This document shows positions 36,492-45,567 of a DNA stretch of 64,000 bases, in pieces. Source of the stretch: Verrucomicrobiia bacterium (GTDB lineage: Bacteria; Verrucomicrobiota; Verrucomicrobiia; Verrucomicrobiales; DEV007). The stretch is taken from contig JAUICH010000002.1 of assembly GCA_030427505.1 (NCBI GenBank), forward strand, positions 186,001 to 250,000, written 5' to 3'. Each line of letters opens with the position of its first letter. The stretch's first letter is position 1. The notes under the pieces are model-generated. The model worked only from the letters and a program-made list of their open reading frames with translations. It made no database searches and had not been told where the DNA came from. The translations under genes and the position numbers were made by a program.

Positions 36492-37502
36492 ATGTCCGCC
36501 TCCGTCCCTTCCGCGCTGCCGCCGTCCTCCGGATATCCGGAAGCCGCGCTCACCCCGTTCCCGGATCGCTTGGGCCCGGTCATGGTGAAGGAATTGCGCC
36601 AGGGCCTGCGCGCCCATCGCTTTGTCATTCCATTTCTCTCCATCCATGCCCTTTGTGTGTTCGCGGTACTGTTGGAGTATGGACTGATCCTTTGGAGCAA
36701 GAGTTCGGCGCCGGATGGAACCTCTTTTGAGATCAACCTGAATGGCTTTGTGGGCGATGCCCTGTTTTACGGCGTGGTCTGGATCATTGTCGCGGGAGTC
36801 ATGCCGCTATCGGGCTTGGCGTTGCTGCAGTCCGAATTGAATAAGGGCAACGTGGAACTTCTCCTCATGTCAGACCTGAGCCGTTGGCAGATCGTGCGCG
36901 GAAAGTGGCTGGTCCAGTGCCTCTTGGGGGCGGTCGTCCTGGTTTCTCTGGTGCCTTACTTCCTGGCGCGTTACTTCATGGGGCAGGTGGAATTGACGGT
37001 CGATCTGTTTCAGTTCGCCACCATCGCGTTGTGGACGTGCGCGGCCCATGCCTTGGTGATTGGGGTCTCTGGGTACCGCAACCTGATTGGGCGCTTGGCT
37101 GCCCTGGCCGTGGCGGCGGGTTCCTTCCAGGTCTCTTATGCAACCACTGTGGGTGGGTTTTACTTTTCCTATGCCGGTTCCGGAGCGTTCGGTGGCGGCT
37201 ATTCGTTGGTGGGGATTCTTTTGGCCGCGGCCTTTGGCGTGGCGGCCACGGCCCTGTACGTCTGCCTGGGCCTGCAATTGGGCCGGGCCAGACTGCGCAT
37301 CTTTGAAAACCCGCTGGAACCTCCGGCCAGCGGACTGATAATGGTGCTCCTCTTTATTGTGCCCCTTCTCATCGGGTTGACTGCCGTGGCCACTGGTGGC
37401 ATGGGCAGCATCGTGACCGTGATTGTGATGACCTTTGTCGTCCTGGCCATCGATCCCGGTCCCGGCAAGAAGAAGCAGGCCATCCCTTACGCCCAACCCT
37501 GA
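36492..37502 (+). CDS. ABC-2-like membrane permease, no adjacent ATPase
   Basis: A 336-residue protein with about six membrane helices. After a short cytoplasmic start, DRLGPVMVKELRQGLRAHRF is the amphipathic coupling-helix region typical of ABC-2 permeases, and LLMSDLSRWQIVRGKWL is the usual loop before helix 3. The ATG at 36492 is preferred over a GTG at 36468. No ATPase gene is adjacent; the partner would have to be elsewhere. It lies 3 bases before a YbjN-like gene and is clearly in operon with it and the PH-domain gene. Substrate unknown. Confidence 0.75.
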   Translation: MSASVPSALPPSSGYPEAALTPFPDRLGPVMVKELRQGLRAHRFVIPFLSIHALCVFAVLLEYGLILWSKSSAPDGTSFEINLNGFVGDALFYGVVWIIVAGVMPLSGLALLQSELNKGNVELLLMSDLSRWQIVRGKWLVQCLLGAVVLVSLVPYFLARYFMGQVELTVDLFQFATIALWTCAAHALVIGVSGYRNLIGRLAALAVAAGSFQVSYATTVGGFYFSYAGSGAFGGGYSLVGILLAAAFGVAATALYVCLGLQLGRARLRIFENPLEPPASGLIMVLLFIVPLLIGLTAVATGGMGSIVTVIVMTFVVLAIDPGPGKKKQAIPYAQP

Positions 37503-37505
37503 ATC

Positions 37506-38009
37506 ATGTCCCCACTGTATCAAACCGTCATCTCTGCCTTCGAAGGGGCCGGCTGGAAGTTTGCTCCCGTGGACGGCCAGGAAGTGATCCGGGCCGGATT
37601 TGAAGCGCACCACGGCCGGGTGGACGTTCATGTGCAGGTGTTTCCCGAGCTTAAATACGTGAACGCGGTGGCGGAATCTTCCGTGAGCTTTGACGATCCG
37701 ATATACCGCGAACGCCTCGCGGAGCTCGTCATGCGGACCAACAAGGAACTGGTCATTGGAAATTTCGAAATGGATTGGGATTCCGGCCGGCTCCTGTTCC
37801 GGGCCGGAAACCTGTTCGCTTCCGCGGATGGCGACCCGGCGATTGTCGAACTCCTCGTGCATACCGCCATCGCGGAAATGGACCGCATCACCCCCCAGGT
37901 CACCATCCTGAAGCAAACGCCGCTCGGCGCCTTACCCTCCCTGGATCTGGCGGCCCTGATGCAGCGGACCGACCTGCTGCCGCCCACGCCGGAACCCCCT
38001 GCTTCCTGA
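37506..38009 (+). CDS. YbjN-like protein
   Basis: A 167-residue soluble protein of the YbjN / type III secretion chaperone-like fold. The pattern GAGWKFAPVDGQEVIRAGFE, then NAVAESSVSF, LVMRTNKELVIGNFEMDWDSGRLLFRAG is typical: beta strands that pack into the chaperone fold, with a central MRTNKEL helix. The role of such proteins in non-pathogens is unclear; they may act as chaperones or regulators. Middle gene of the permease, YbjN-like, PH-domain row. Confidence 0.75.
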   Translation: MSPLYQTVISAFEGAGWKFAPVDGQEVIRAGFEAHHGRVDVHVQVFPELKYVNAVAESSVSFDDPIYRERLAELVMRTNKELVIGNFEMDWDSGRLLFRAGNLFASADGDPAIVELLVHTAIAEMDRITPQVTILKQTPLGALPSLDLAALMQRTDLLPPTPEPPAS

Positions 38010-38027
38010 ACCGTCTCCCGCCACGTC

Positions 38028-38792
38028 ATGGACCCGAACACGCGGGTGTATCTGCAACGCAAAGGAAGGCCGGAGGGGCCCTACAGCCTCTCCGTACTCC
38101 TGCAGATGGTGGAAGACGGCGACGTGTCCTACGAAGACTGGTGCGTCAGCGAAGGCCAAACCCGGCCCCGGCGGGTGAGGGAAGTCCTGGACTGGGACGA
38201 CCTTTCGGACACTTACCCCGAGATCGGTGAAGAAGACGAAGACGAAGATGAATGGGACGAAGGAGAGGAGGAATCTGACGGGGAAGAACCCGGCGAAGAA
38301 GACGACCTCGAAGAGGGAGAGCCTGAGGTTTCCCCGCCCCGCCGCTACCGCCACCGGGAACGGATTCTCTACCGCGGCCGGCCTTCTCTTTTGAGCTATC
38401 CCAAGAGCCTGATCCTGACGCTAGCCTGTATCGTGGCTGGAGTGGGATTCCGCGAACAGAGTGAATGGTACCTCATCGGCGGCCTTGGCGCGGGTTTGCT
38501 GGTCTTTTCCGGCCTGCTCACCGCCCGTTCGCTCCGGCTCTACCTGGTCTCCGCGAAGCGGGTGGAACTGGTCACCGGTTTTCTGGCGCACGACTCCCGC
38601 GAGGTGCTGATTTCCGACATCAAGGCCATCAACGTCAAGCAGCCCGGCCTGAAAGGGCTCTTTGGCGTGGGAACGGTCGAGTTCGATTCCCCCGGCGGCG
38701 ACGGAGTGGAAGTGTCGTTCACCGATGTCGGGGCCGCCCACCAAGTGAAAAAGCTGGTCCGCCAGCTTCAGGATGGGCCGGTTGGGGGGTGA
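38028..38792 (+). CDS. GYF-like plus PH-domain membrane protein
   Basis: A 254-residue protein. Residues 1-60 resemble a GYF_2 domain (VYLQRKGRPEGPYSLSVLLQM, then DVSYEDWCVSEGQ). A strongly acidic linker of Glu/Asp runs from about 65 to 107. Two membrane helices follow (about 125-165), then a bacterial PH domain (about 168-250; RLYLVSAKRVELVTGFL and EVLISDIKAINVKQPG). GYF domains bind Pro-rich peptides and bPH domains bind membrane or partners, so this is probably an adaptor for the permease. Last gene of the row, 18 bases after the YbjN-like gene. Confidence 0.78.
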   Translation: MDPNTRVYLQRKGRPEGPYSLSVLLQMVEDGDVSYEDWCVSEGQTRPRRVREVLDWDDLSDTYPEIGEEDEDEDEWDEGEEESDGEEPGEEDDLEEGEPEVSPPRRYRHRERILYRGRPSLLSYPKSLILTLACIVAGVGFREQSEWYLIGGLGAGLLVFSGLLTARSLRLYLVSAKRVELVTGFLAHDSREVLISDIKAINVKQPGLKGLFGVGTVEFDSPGGDGVEVSFTDVGAAHQVKKLVRQLQDGPVGG

Positions 38793-38847
38793 ATGGGGGG
38801 ATAGGGTGGTTTTTGGGGTGAAGGGTTCGCCGGGGAGCGGGCGGGGC

Positions 38848-38955
38848 TGACCGCCGGACTATCGGACGGCCAGAATTGGAGGCGGACGTTTCGAGGCCCT
38901 GGGAATTCACCCGCCGGAGAATCTGAAAGTCTGATCTTCCGATAGTCTGACAGTC
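38848..38955. repeat. two short dispersed repeats, TCCGATAGTCTGACAGTC type
   Basis: ccggactatcggacgg at about 38853 and tctgaaagtctgatcttccg followed by atagtctgacagtc at 38922-38955. Similar strings occur at 15961 and 19644. They fill the short convergent interval between the PH-domain gene and alr and may serve as a bidirectional stop region. Confidence 0.5.
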
Positions 38956-39000
38956 ACGCGCCCTGAGCCCTCAGCGTGTCCCTCGCCCCAAGGCAACGCC

Positions 39001-40188
39001 TCACTGGCCGTCCACATACACCCGCGTGACCCGATTGGTAATGCCGGTCAGGATTTCCCAGGAAATGGTGCCTGCTTTGGTGGCGAGTTCCTCGGCGGTG
39101 ATGTGTTCGTTTTCTTGGTGGCCGATGAGGATAGCTTCATCGCCGGGCGTGGGCGCTTCGGGCAGGTGGGAAACGTCGGCCATGATCTGGTCCATCGTCA
39201 CGTTCCCCAGGACCGGGCAGCGCCGTCCGCCGATGAGCGCGTCCGCGCCCCGGTTGGACAGGTGGCGCCGGTAGCCATCCGCGTAGCCGATTCCCAGGGT
39301 GGCGACCCGGGTCCGGTCCGCTGAAGTCACGAAGGTCCTGCCGTAGCTGATGCCGTGGCCTTTTGGCAGCTCGCGGACGAGGGTTACCTGGGTCTTGAGG
39401 GACAACACCGGGCGCAGCCCTTCGCCCAGGCCGGACACGGGGGAAAGGCCGTAGAGCGCCAGTCCGGGCCGGACCAGGGTTTCGAACGGAGCGCAGTCCT
39501 CGCTGAACCGCAGCAGACCCGCGCTATTGGAAAGATGAATCCACGGAGCCGCCGCTTCCGGCCAAGCCGCGCGGAAAGGAAAAATGAGGCTTTGGAAGCG
39601 CTGGATCTGTCCACGGGTAAAGGCGGGGTCCGGTCCATCCGCGTCCGGAAAATGCGTGGCCAGCCCTTCGATCTTTAGCCGGGGGAGAGTCCGGCATTGG
39701 CTGACGAAGTCCGCGAATTCCCGTTCCAGGCAGCCGATCCGGCCCATCCCGGTGTCTACCACCAGGTGGGCGCGGGCGGATTTTCCCGCCTTTGCCGCTG
39801 CTTGGCTGAGGGCTACCGCTTCTTCCACCGTGGAAAGGGAAAGCACCAGATCCGCCGCCAGTGCCGCTTCATGGTCCTGGGGTGGGAGGGGACCCAGGAC
39901 GAATATGTCCGGACTGTCTCCCGATGAAAGTTCATCCCTCAGGGAGAGCCCTTCCTGGAGGCTGGCCACGCCGAAAAAGGCGACTTGATCGCGGAGCGCC
40001 TGGGCGACTTCTCTGACGCCGTGGTGGTAGGCATCCGCTTTTACCACCGCCATGACGCGCCGCCCGTCGCCGCAGAGGCGGGCCACTTCGGCTGCGTTGT
40101 GCCGCAAGGCCGCCAGGTCGATCTCCGCCCAACAACGGGCCGGAGGATTTCCAGTGGCGGATCGAGTGGTTGCGGAGGTGCTTTCCAT
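39001..40188 (-). CDS. alr: alanine racemase
   Basis: PLP-dependent conversion of L-alanine to D-alanine for peptidoglycan. The 395 residues start with a variable ~18-residue extension, then CWAEIDLAALRHN and AVVKADAYHHG with the PLP lysine K50. HLVVDTGMGRIG, IHLSNSAG, RPGLALYGLSP and GISYGRTF (with the second catalytic tyrosine) follow. Length and motifs fit a normal Alr. Convergent with the PH-domain gene. 175 bases of empty sequence separate it from the HerA-like ATPase gene. Confidence 0.96.
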   Translation of the reverse strand: MESTSATTRSATGNPPARCWAEIDLAALRHNAAEVARLCGDGRRVMAVVKADAYHHGVREVAQALRDQVAFFGVASLQEGLSLRDELSSGDSPDIFVLGPLPPQDHEAALAADLVLSLSTVEEAVALSQAAAKAGKSARAHLVVDTGMGRIGCLEREFADFVSQCRTLPRLKIEGLATHFPDADGPDPAFTRGQIQRFQSLIFPFRAAWPEAAAPWIHLSNSAGLLRFSEDCAPFETLVRPGLALYGLSPVSGLGEGLRPVLSLKTQVTLVRELPKGHGISYGRTFVTSADRTRVATLGIGYADGYRRHLSNRGADALIGGRRCPVLGNVTMDQIMADVSHLPEAPTPGDEAILIGHQENEHITAEELATKAGTISWEILTGITNRVTRVYVDGQ

Positions 40189-40363
40189 TTCCGGATCTTG
40201 TCGATTCTAAGGCTTTTGGACCGGATGCAAATGGCTTACTTCCACGGCCTTGGCTGGAAAGTTACGCCGTGCTGGCCTTCGGACTTTCAAAAACCCGGCG
40301 GGACGGCCAAAATCAAGGTCTCCCCACCATCGCTTCCTCCCTCACCATCCTTCTTAATCCGTC

Positions 40364-42814
40364 ATGGACATTCCGACCGACGCCTTTGAAAAGCTCGGCG
40401 CCTTCTACCTGGGCCGCGAATACGAACTCTCCAAACAGCAACTCCTCGAGAACCTCGTTCTCTACGATTCCAAGGACCTGGTGACCCACGGCGTGGTCCT
40501 GGGGATGACCGGTAGCGGCAAGACCGGCCTGTGCATGGCCCTGCTGGAAGAAGCCGCCATGGACAACGTGCCGGCCATCGTGATCGATCCGAAGGGAGAC
40601 ATCGCGAACCTGTTGCTGACCTTTCCCGAACTGAGGCCCGAGGATTTCCGGCCCTGGATCAATGAAGACGACGCCCGGAAGAAAGGGGTGTCGCCCGACC
40701 AGTTCGCGGCCAAGCAGGCCGAGATGTGGAAAAAGGGACTGGCCGACTGGGGGCAGGGACCGGACCGCATCCAGGCCCTGAAGGACAAAGTGGACATGGC
40801 GGTCTATACGCCCGGCAGCAGCGCGGGCCTGCCGGTTTCCGTGCTGAGTTCCCTGGAAGTGCCGGACTTTGAAGTGCTGGACGACGCGGAGATCCTGGGG
40901 GACCGCATCGAGAGCACGGTCTCCAGCCTGCTCTCGCTGATCGGGGTGGATGCGGACCCCATTCAGGACCCCGAGCACATCGTGCTTTCCAACATTTTCA
41001 GTCACTGCTGGCGCGCGGGGGAGTCCATTACCCTGGAGAGCCTGATCCGGCACATCCAGGTGCCGCCATTTACCAAGGTTGGCGTGATGGATCTGGAAAC
41101 GGTCTGCCCGGAAAAGGAACGCCAGGCCTTGGCCATGCGGATGAACAACCTGCTGGCTTCCCCCGGTTTTGCCGCCTGGCTGGAGGGCGAGCCGCTGAAT
41201 CCCCAGCGCATGCTCTACACCCCGGAGGGGAAGCCCCGGATCTCCATCTTTTCCATCGCCCATCTCGGCGACGCGGAGCGGATGTTCTTTGTCTCCCTCC
41301 TGCTGAACCAGACGCTCGGCTGGATGCGCGCCCAGAGCGGCACCACCAGCTTGCGGGCTCTGCTCTACATGGACGAGATCTACGGGTACCTGCCGCCCAC
41401 GGCGAACCCGCCATCCAAGAAGCCGCTGATGACCATGCTGAAGCAGGCGCGCGCTTTTGGCCTGGGCGTGCTCCTGGCCACGCAGAACCCCGTGGACCTG
41501 GACTACAAGGCTCTGTCCAACATCGGCACCTGGTTCCTCGGCCGCCTACAGACGGAACGGGACAAAGCCCGCGTACTGGACGGACTGGAAGGCGCGGCTG
41601 CCACCCAGGACGGAGGGTTCGACCGGGGGAAAATGGAGCAACTCCTCGCGGGCCTTGGCGCCCGGGTTTTCCTGATGAATAACGTGCACGAGGACGCGCC
41701 GGTGACGTTCCATGTCCGCTGGGTCATGTCTTACCTGCGCGGGCCGCTGGCCCGGCGAGAGATCAAGACGCTTATGGACTCGCAGCGAAAAGCCGCAAAA
41801 GAGGCCGCCCCAACTCAGGCGGCGCCTCCGGAGAAGGTTGACATTGCGGTCGCGGCCTCTGGCGCTCCCACGCCCGCCGCGGAATCGTCTGGCTCCCGCC
41901 CCCGGCTGCCCCGGAACGCCAATGAGTATTTCGCCGCCGCCGATCCGGAGATTCCGCTGGAGGAACTGCGCTACGCCCCGGCCGTCATCCGCGTTGGGGA
42001 AGTGCGCTACGAAGACGCGAAGAAAGACATCCACGGCACCCAGACCGCCGTGCTGGTTCACCCGGTGGACGCGAAGTCTGGCGAAGCGGATCTTTCCCGC
42101 CAGATCGAATGGCCCGGCGGCTGGCGTTTGGATCACTTATCAGGGACACCGCGCGAGGGCATCGCCTTCGACCCGCTGCCTTCCACCTTCAGCCAATCCA
42201 AAACCTTTACCAGCCTGTCCAAGGACTTGGTGGACTGGCTCTACGGAAACCACTCGGTTGCCATTTTTGAAAGCCCGCTGACGGGAAAGTATTCTCATTT
42301 GGGTGAAACCGAGGGCGACTTCCGCGCCCGTCTGGCGCTGGAAGCTCGCGAAATCCGCGACCGGAAAGTGGAGGAACTGCGAGAGGCCTACGAAAAGAAA
42401 ATCCGGGCGGAGGAAGACGACGTCCAGCGCGCTCTGGATCACCTGGAAGAACAGAAGGCCCAGGCCGGCAGCGCCACCACGGATACCCTGATCCGCGCGG
42501 GCAGCGTGCTGCTGAGTTTTCTCCAAAAGCGCAGCATCACCGCCAAGTCCCGGAGCGCCATGAGCGGGGTGTCGCGAAGCTGGAAAGAGTCCCGCGACGT
42601 GGCTCGTGCCAAGGACAAGGTGGAGCGGGAAAAGGAAGAGGTGGAAGACCTGGAAGCGGAGGCGGAACGCGCCATCGAAGAACTCCGGGATCAACTGGAT
42701 CCCCTGAAAGAGACGTTCGAGGAAGTGCGCCTCACGCCCTACAAGAAAAACTGTTCGGCCAAGTCCGTGGGGATCGTGTGGGTTCCTTCACGGATCGTGC
42801 CCCCGCGAACCTGA
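40364..42814 (+). CDS. HerA-like P-loop ATPase with coiled-coil tail
   Basis: An 816-residue protein of the HerA/FtsK-like DUF853/DUF87 group. Walker A GMTGSGKT (47-54), VIDPKGDIANLL (about 71-82), Walker B YMDEIYGY with D337-E338 and LLATQNPVDLDYKALSN (the sensor region) form the motor. Residues ~475-520 are a linker rich in Ala and Pro; after ~620 comes a long charged coiled coil (KVEREKEEVEDLEAEAERA). Such ATPases may move DNA or act as generic assembly machines; no nuclease such as NurA is adjacent. Function not assigned. Confidence 0.85.
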   Translation: MDIPTDAFEKLGAFYLGREYELSKQQLLENLVLYDSKDLVTHGVVLGMTGSGKTGLCMALLEEAAMDNVPAIVIDPKGDIANLLLTFPELRPEDFRPWINEDDARKKGVSPDQFAAKQAEMWKKGLADWGQGPDRIQALKDKVDMAVYTPGSSAGLPVSVLSSLEVPDFEVLDDAEILGDRIESTVSSLLSLIGVDADPIQDPEHIVLSNIFSHCWRAGESITLESLIRHIQVPPFTKVGVMDLETVCPEKERQALAMRMNNLLASPGFAAWLEGEPLNPQRMLYTPEGKPRISIFSIAHLGDAERMFFVSLLLNQTLGWMRAQSGTTSLRALLYMDEIYGYLPPTANPPSKKPLMTMLKQARAFGLGVLLATQNPVDLDYKALSNIGTWFLGRLQTERDKARVLDGLEGAAATQDGGFDRGKMEQLLAGLGARVFLMNNVHEDAPVTFHVRWVMSYLRGPLARREIKTLMDSQRKAAKEAAPTQAAPPEKVDIAVAASGAPTPAAESSGSRPRLPRNANEYFAAADPEIPLEELRYAPAVIRVGEVRYEDAKKDIHGTQTAVLVHPVDAKSGEADLSRQIEWPGGWRLDHLSGTPREGIAFDPLPSTFSQSKTFTSLSKDLVDWLYGNHSVAIFESPLTGKYSHLGETEGDFRARLALEAREIRDRKVEELREAYEKKIRAEEDDVQRALDHLEEQKAQAGSATTDTLIRAGSVLLSFLQKRSITAKSRSAMSGVSRSWKESRDVARAKDKVEREKEEVEDLEAEAERAIEELRDQLDPLKETFEEVRLTPYKKNCSAKSVGIVWVPSRIVPPRT

Positions 42815-42844
42815 CGTTTTCTATTCTACCAACGGCCCGGTCAC

Positions 42845-43156
42845 ATGGACATCACTTCCCCCACGTTGCTGAAGCTGAAAGGAATCCTGTTTTTCTTTCT
42901 GGGCCTGCTGTGCGCGGGGTTGCTCCTGATGTTCGTGCAGCCTCTGGTTTCTTGGAAGGTGGTGGCCCTGCTGCTGCTGTGCGTTTGGGCGTTCTGCCGG
43001 GCCTATTACTTTTGCTTCTATGTCCTGCACCACTATGTGGACGGCCGGTATCGCTATGCGGGAATGTGGGACCTTTTTCTTTGCGCGACAGGACTCAAGA
43101 AGAAACCCAAAGCGGACTTGAAAGGCCCGGAATCTTCGCGGGCGAAACAGCCTTGA
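42845..43156 (+). CDS. small two-helix membrane protein
   Basis: A 103-residue protein with two membrane helices (about 11-32 and 37-60), an aromatic segment CRAYYFCFYVLHHYVDGRYRYAG after them, and a basic Lys-rich C-terminal tail. No family is recognised. It follows the HerA-like gene by 30 bases on the same strand and is likely in its operon, so it could anchor or regulate it; that is a guess. GC content is normal for the region. Confidence 0.6.
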   Translation: MDITSPTLLKLKGILFFFLGLLCAGLLLMFVQPLVSWKVVALLLLCVWAFCRAYYFCFYVLHHYVDGRYRYAGMWDLFLCATGLKKKPKADLKGPESSRAKQP

Positions 43157-43206
43157 ACCGGTTTCCCCGGCATGGCCGGGATCGCCGGACTTGGTAATCT
43201 GTTAGT

Positions 43207-44100
43207 ATGAAAGAAGCATCCCTGGCCGAAGCCCTGGAGTTTCGCCCCATGCGGCGGGAGGAACTGGACCTGGCGGTTTCCTGGGCCGCCTCCGAGGGTT
43301 GGAACCCGGGGAAGCACGACGCGGATATCTTTTGGGCAACCGATCCCGAGGGTTTCGTCTGCGCCACGCTGGAGGGTGAAGTGGTGGCCACCGGCTCCAT
43401 CGTTTCCTACGGCGGTGAGTTTGGCTTCATGGGCTTTTTCATCGTGAAACCCGGGCTTCGCGGACAGGGCCTGGGGACGCGGTTCTGGTTTTACCGGCGG
43501 GACACGCTGAAGGGCCGGCTTCAGCCCGGCGCGGCCATCGGCATGGACGGGGTGTTCGCCATGCAGGACTGGTATGCCCAGGGCGGCTTTACCTTCTCCC
43601 ACCGTAATCTGCGGATGGAAGGCATCGGCGGTGAAGGCATTTCGGCCGGCGAACTTCCGTCCGGCATGTCCGTGACGAAACTAACGGAGCTGCCCTTTCC
43701 CGAAGTGGCCGCCTTCGACCGGCGGCACTTTGGTTTCGACCGTGAGATCTTCCTCCGGGCCTGGATCGATCCCAAAGAGGGCTTGGCCCTGGGTGCCGTG
43801 ACCTCGGAAGGTAGCTTGTCAGGCTACGGCGTGGCGCGAGCCTGCCAGACGGGATACAAGATCGGGCCCCTGTTCGCGGAAGATGCCGCCACGGCGGAGA
43901 CCTTGTTCGACGCCCTCAGCACTCATGCCGATGGGCAGCCTCTCTTCCTGGACGTGCCCGAAGTCAACCAGCCCGCTCTGGACTTGGCCGAACGCCACGG
44001 CATGAAGGAAGTTTTTGGCTGCGCCAGGATGCACTGCGGCCCGGCGCCGGACCTTCCGTGGCAAAACATCTTCGGAATCACCACGTTCGAACTGGGTTAA
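43207..44100 (+). CDS. GNAT family N-acetyltransferase, two-domain
   Basis: A 297-residue enzyme. The N-terminal GNAT domain (about 12-140) has the acetyl-CoA-binding stretch [20 protein letters not shown] (R/Q-x-x-G-x-G/A motif). The second half (about 160-290) is a GNAT-like C-terminal domain of the YitH/YitI type, with [19 protein letters not shown] near the end. Acceptor unknown. The TAA stop forms part of the TTAA beside which the second copy of the ~174-bp MITE-like element begins. Starts 50 bases after the two-helix membrane protein gene. Confidence 0.87.
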   Translation: MKEASLAEALEFRPMRREELDLAVSWAASEGWNPGKHDADIFWATDPEGFVCATLEGEVVATGSIVSYGGEFGFMGFFIVKPGLRGQGLGTRFWFYRRDTLKGRLQPGAAIGMDGVFAMQDWYAQGGFTFSHRNLRMEGIGGEGISAGELPSGMSVTKLTELPFPEVAAFDRRHFGFDREIFLRAWIDPKEGLALGAVTSEGSLSGYGVARACQTGYKIGPLFAEDAATAETLFDALSTHADGQPLFLDVPEVNQPALDLAERHGMKEVFGCARMHCGPAPDLPWQNIFGITTFELG

Positions 44101-44274
44101 CCTGCATTTGTCACCAGTTCTCGTGGCGAGACGCCGCGAGGGCTGTCCTGACAAGGCGCGCGAAGATTTTCACGCGGAGCTGTATGAGAACATCCTGCTC
44201 AAGGGAAGATCGAGCGGAACGCAGTCAGGGCGGGCCGTAGCAAGCCGCAGCCGAGAACTGGTGAGAAATGCAGG
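44101..44274 (+). mobile_element. MITE-like ~174-bp element, copy 2
   Basis: Begins cctgcatttgtcaccagttc and ends gagaactggtgagaaatgcagg, inverted ends of about 22 bases with few mismatches. TTAA stands directly before and directly after the element, a clear 4-bp target duplication; the left TTAA contains the GNAT stop codon. The inner sequence matches copy 1 (33780-33952) in reverse. No transposase. Between it and the TMEM43 gene (44275-44420) nothing is seen. Confidence 0.85.
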
Positions 44275-44420
44275 TTAAAGACGAAGACGAACCGGCATGA
44301 AACTTTGCCGAAGGGGACTTGTCATTCGCGGCCGGCTGCCACATAAGAATTAAAGCGGTAGTCTCTGGCTCAGCCAAATTTGGGCTCCAACCGGTTGTCT
44401 GAACTGAATCTTCTTTGCCG

Positions 44421-45560
44421 ATGAAATCTTCCATGGGTGGACTGGTCGTGGGGGCCATATTGGGGTTGGTTTCGTTTCCCGTTTTGTGGACCAACGAGGG
44501 ACGTGCCGTCAATACCGCCCGTGGCTTGAAAGAGGGAGCCAGCGCGGTGGTTTCCGTGTCCGCGGACCAAGTGGACCCGGCCAATGAAGGAAAGCTGGTC
44601 CACGTCGGCGGTCTGGTGACTACGGACGGGGTGCTGGAGGATCCGCTGTTCGGAGTGTCTCAGCCCGTGCTGCTACTCGAGCGCGGGGTGGAGATGTATC
44701 AATGGAAGGAGATTTCTCAGACGGCCACGGCTTCCGAAACCGGTAGCAGCTCAAGCAGCGGAAGTGGCGAAGGAAGCTCGAGCAAGACGACTTACGTCTA
44801 CGAAAAGGTCTGGTCGAACCAGCTCATCCCGTCCGCCTCGTTCAAGGAGCCAGCCGGTCACAGCAATCCCGGCGAAATGCCTGTCGCGGCCAAGCAATGG
44901 CTGTCCCAGGATGCGATGCTGGGAGCCTTTCGCTTTCCCACTGGGTTGATCGGCCGCCTGCCGGGCGCGGAAGACCTTATCATTACCAATAACGATTACC
45001 GGTACGAGGAGTCCCAGCCCTACACGCTACGGAACGGCGTCCTGTATCTCGGCGCGGCTCCGGACGAACCCGCCATAGGCGACGTGCGAGTCAGTTGGAA
45101 GATTCTCCGGCCGGGCGAGGCCAGCGTGATTGCCCGGCAGGTGCGGGACAGTTTCGAGCCTTTTACAACCAAGGCAGGCACCCGCATCGAGATGGTGGAA
45201 CCCGGCATCCTCAGCGCGGAATTCATGTTCGCCGGCGCGGAGGCCGCCAACAAAGCGCTGACCTGGGGTCTCCGAGTGGGGGGCTTTTTCCTGATGTTTT
45301 TCGGCATTCTCATGATCTTTAAGCCTCTGTCTTCCGTGGCCCGGATGATTCCGCTGGTGGGCCGCCTGGTGGACTCGGGACTGACCCTCTTCGCGGGGAT
45401 CATGGCGGGATTCGTTTCGCTGATTGTCATTGCGGTTGCCTGGTTTGCCTACCGTCCCATCCTCTCGGTCTCCCTCCTGGCGATTGCGATTGCCCTGGTC
45501 TTTGGGGTCCGTTTCGTGGCCGGGAAAAAACAGGAAACGCCTCCGCCACTGGTAGGCTGA
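44421..45560 (+). CDS. TMEM43 family membrane protein
   Basis: A 379-residue bacterial homologue of eukaryotic TMEM43/LUMA. One membrane helix lies at the N-terminus (about 5-24), a large soluble domain follows (about 30-285), and a cluster of four C-terminal helices ends the protein, the TMEM43 topology. Landmarks are LVHVGGLVTTDGVLEDPLFGV, a Ser-rich loop (about 106-122), EKVWSNQLIPSASFKEPAGHSNP and RVSWKILRPGEASVIA. The ATG at 44421 is chosen over a TTG at 44415. Biochemical role in bacteria is unknown. Confidence 0.85.
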   Translation: MKSSMGGLVVGAILGLVSFPVLWTNEGRAVNTARGLKEGASAVVSVSADQVDPANEGKLVHVGGLVTTDGVLEDPLFGVSQPVLLLERGVEMYQWKEISQTATASETGSSSSSGSGEGSSSKTTYVYEKVWSNQLIPSASFKEPAGHSNPGEMPVAAKQWLSQDAMLGAFRFPTGLIGRLPGAEDLIITNNDYRYEESQPYTLRNGVLYLGAAPDEPAIGDVRVSWKILRPGEASVIARQVRDSFEPFTTKAGTRIEMVEPGILSAEFMFAGAEAANKALTWGLRVGGFFLMFFGILMIFKPLSSVARMIPLVGRLVDSGLTLFAGIMAGFVSLIVIAVAWFAYRPILSVSLLAIAIALVFGVRFVAGKKQETPPPLVG

Positions 45561-45567
45561 GGAGCGC

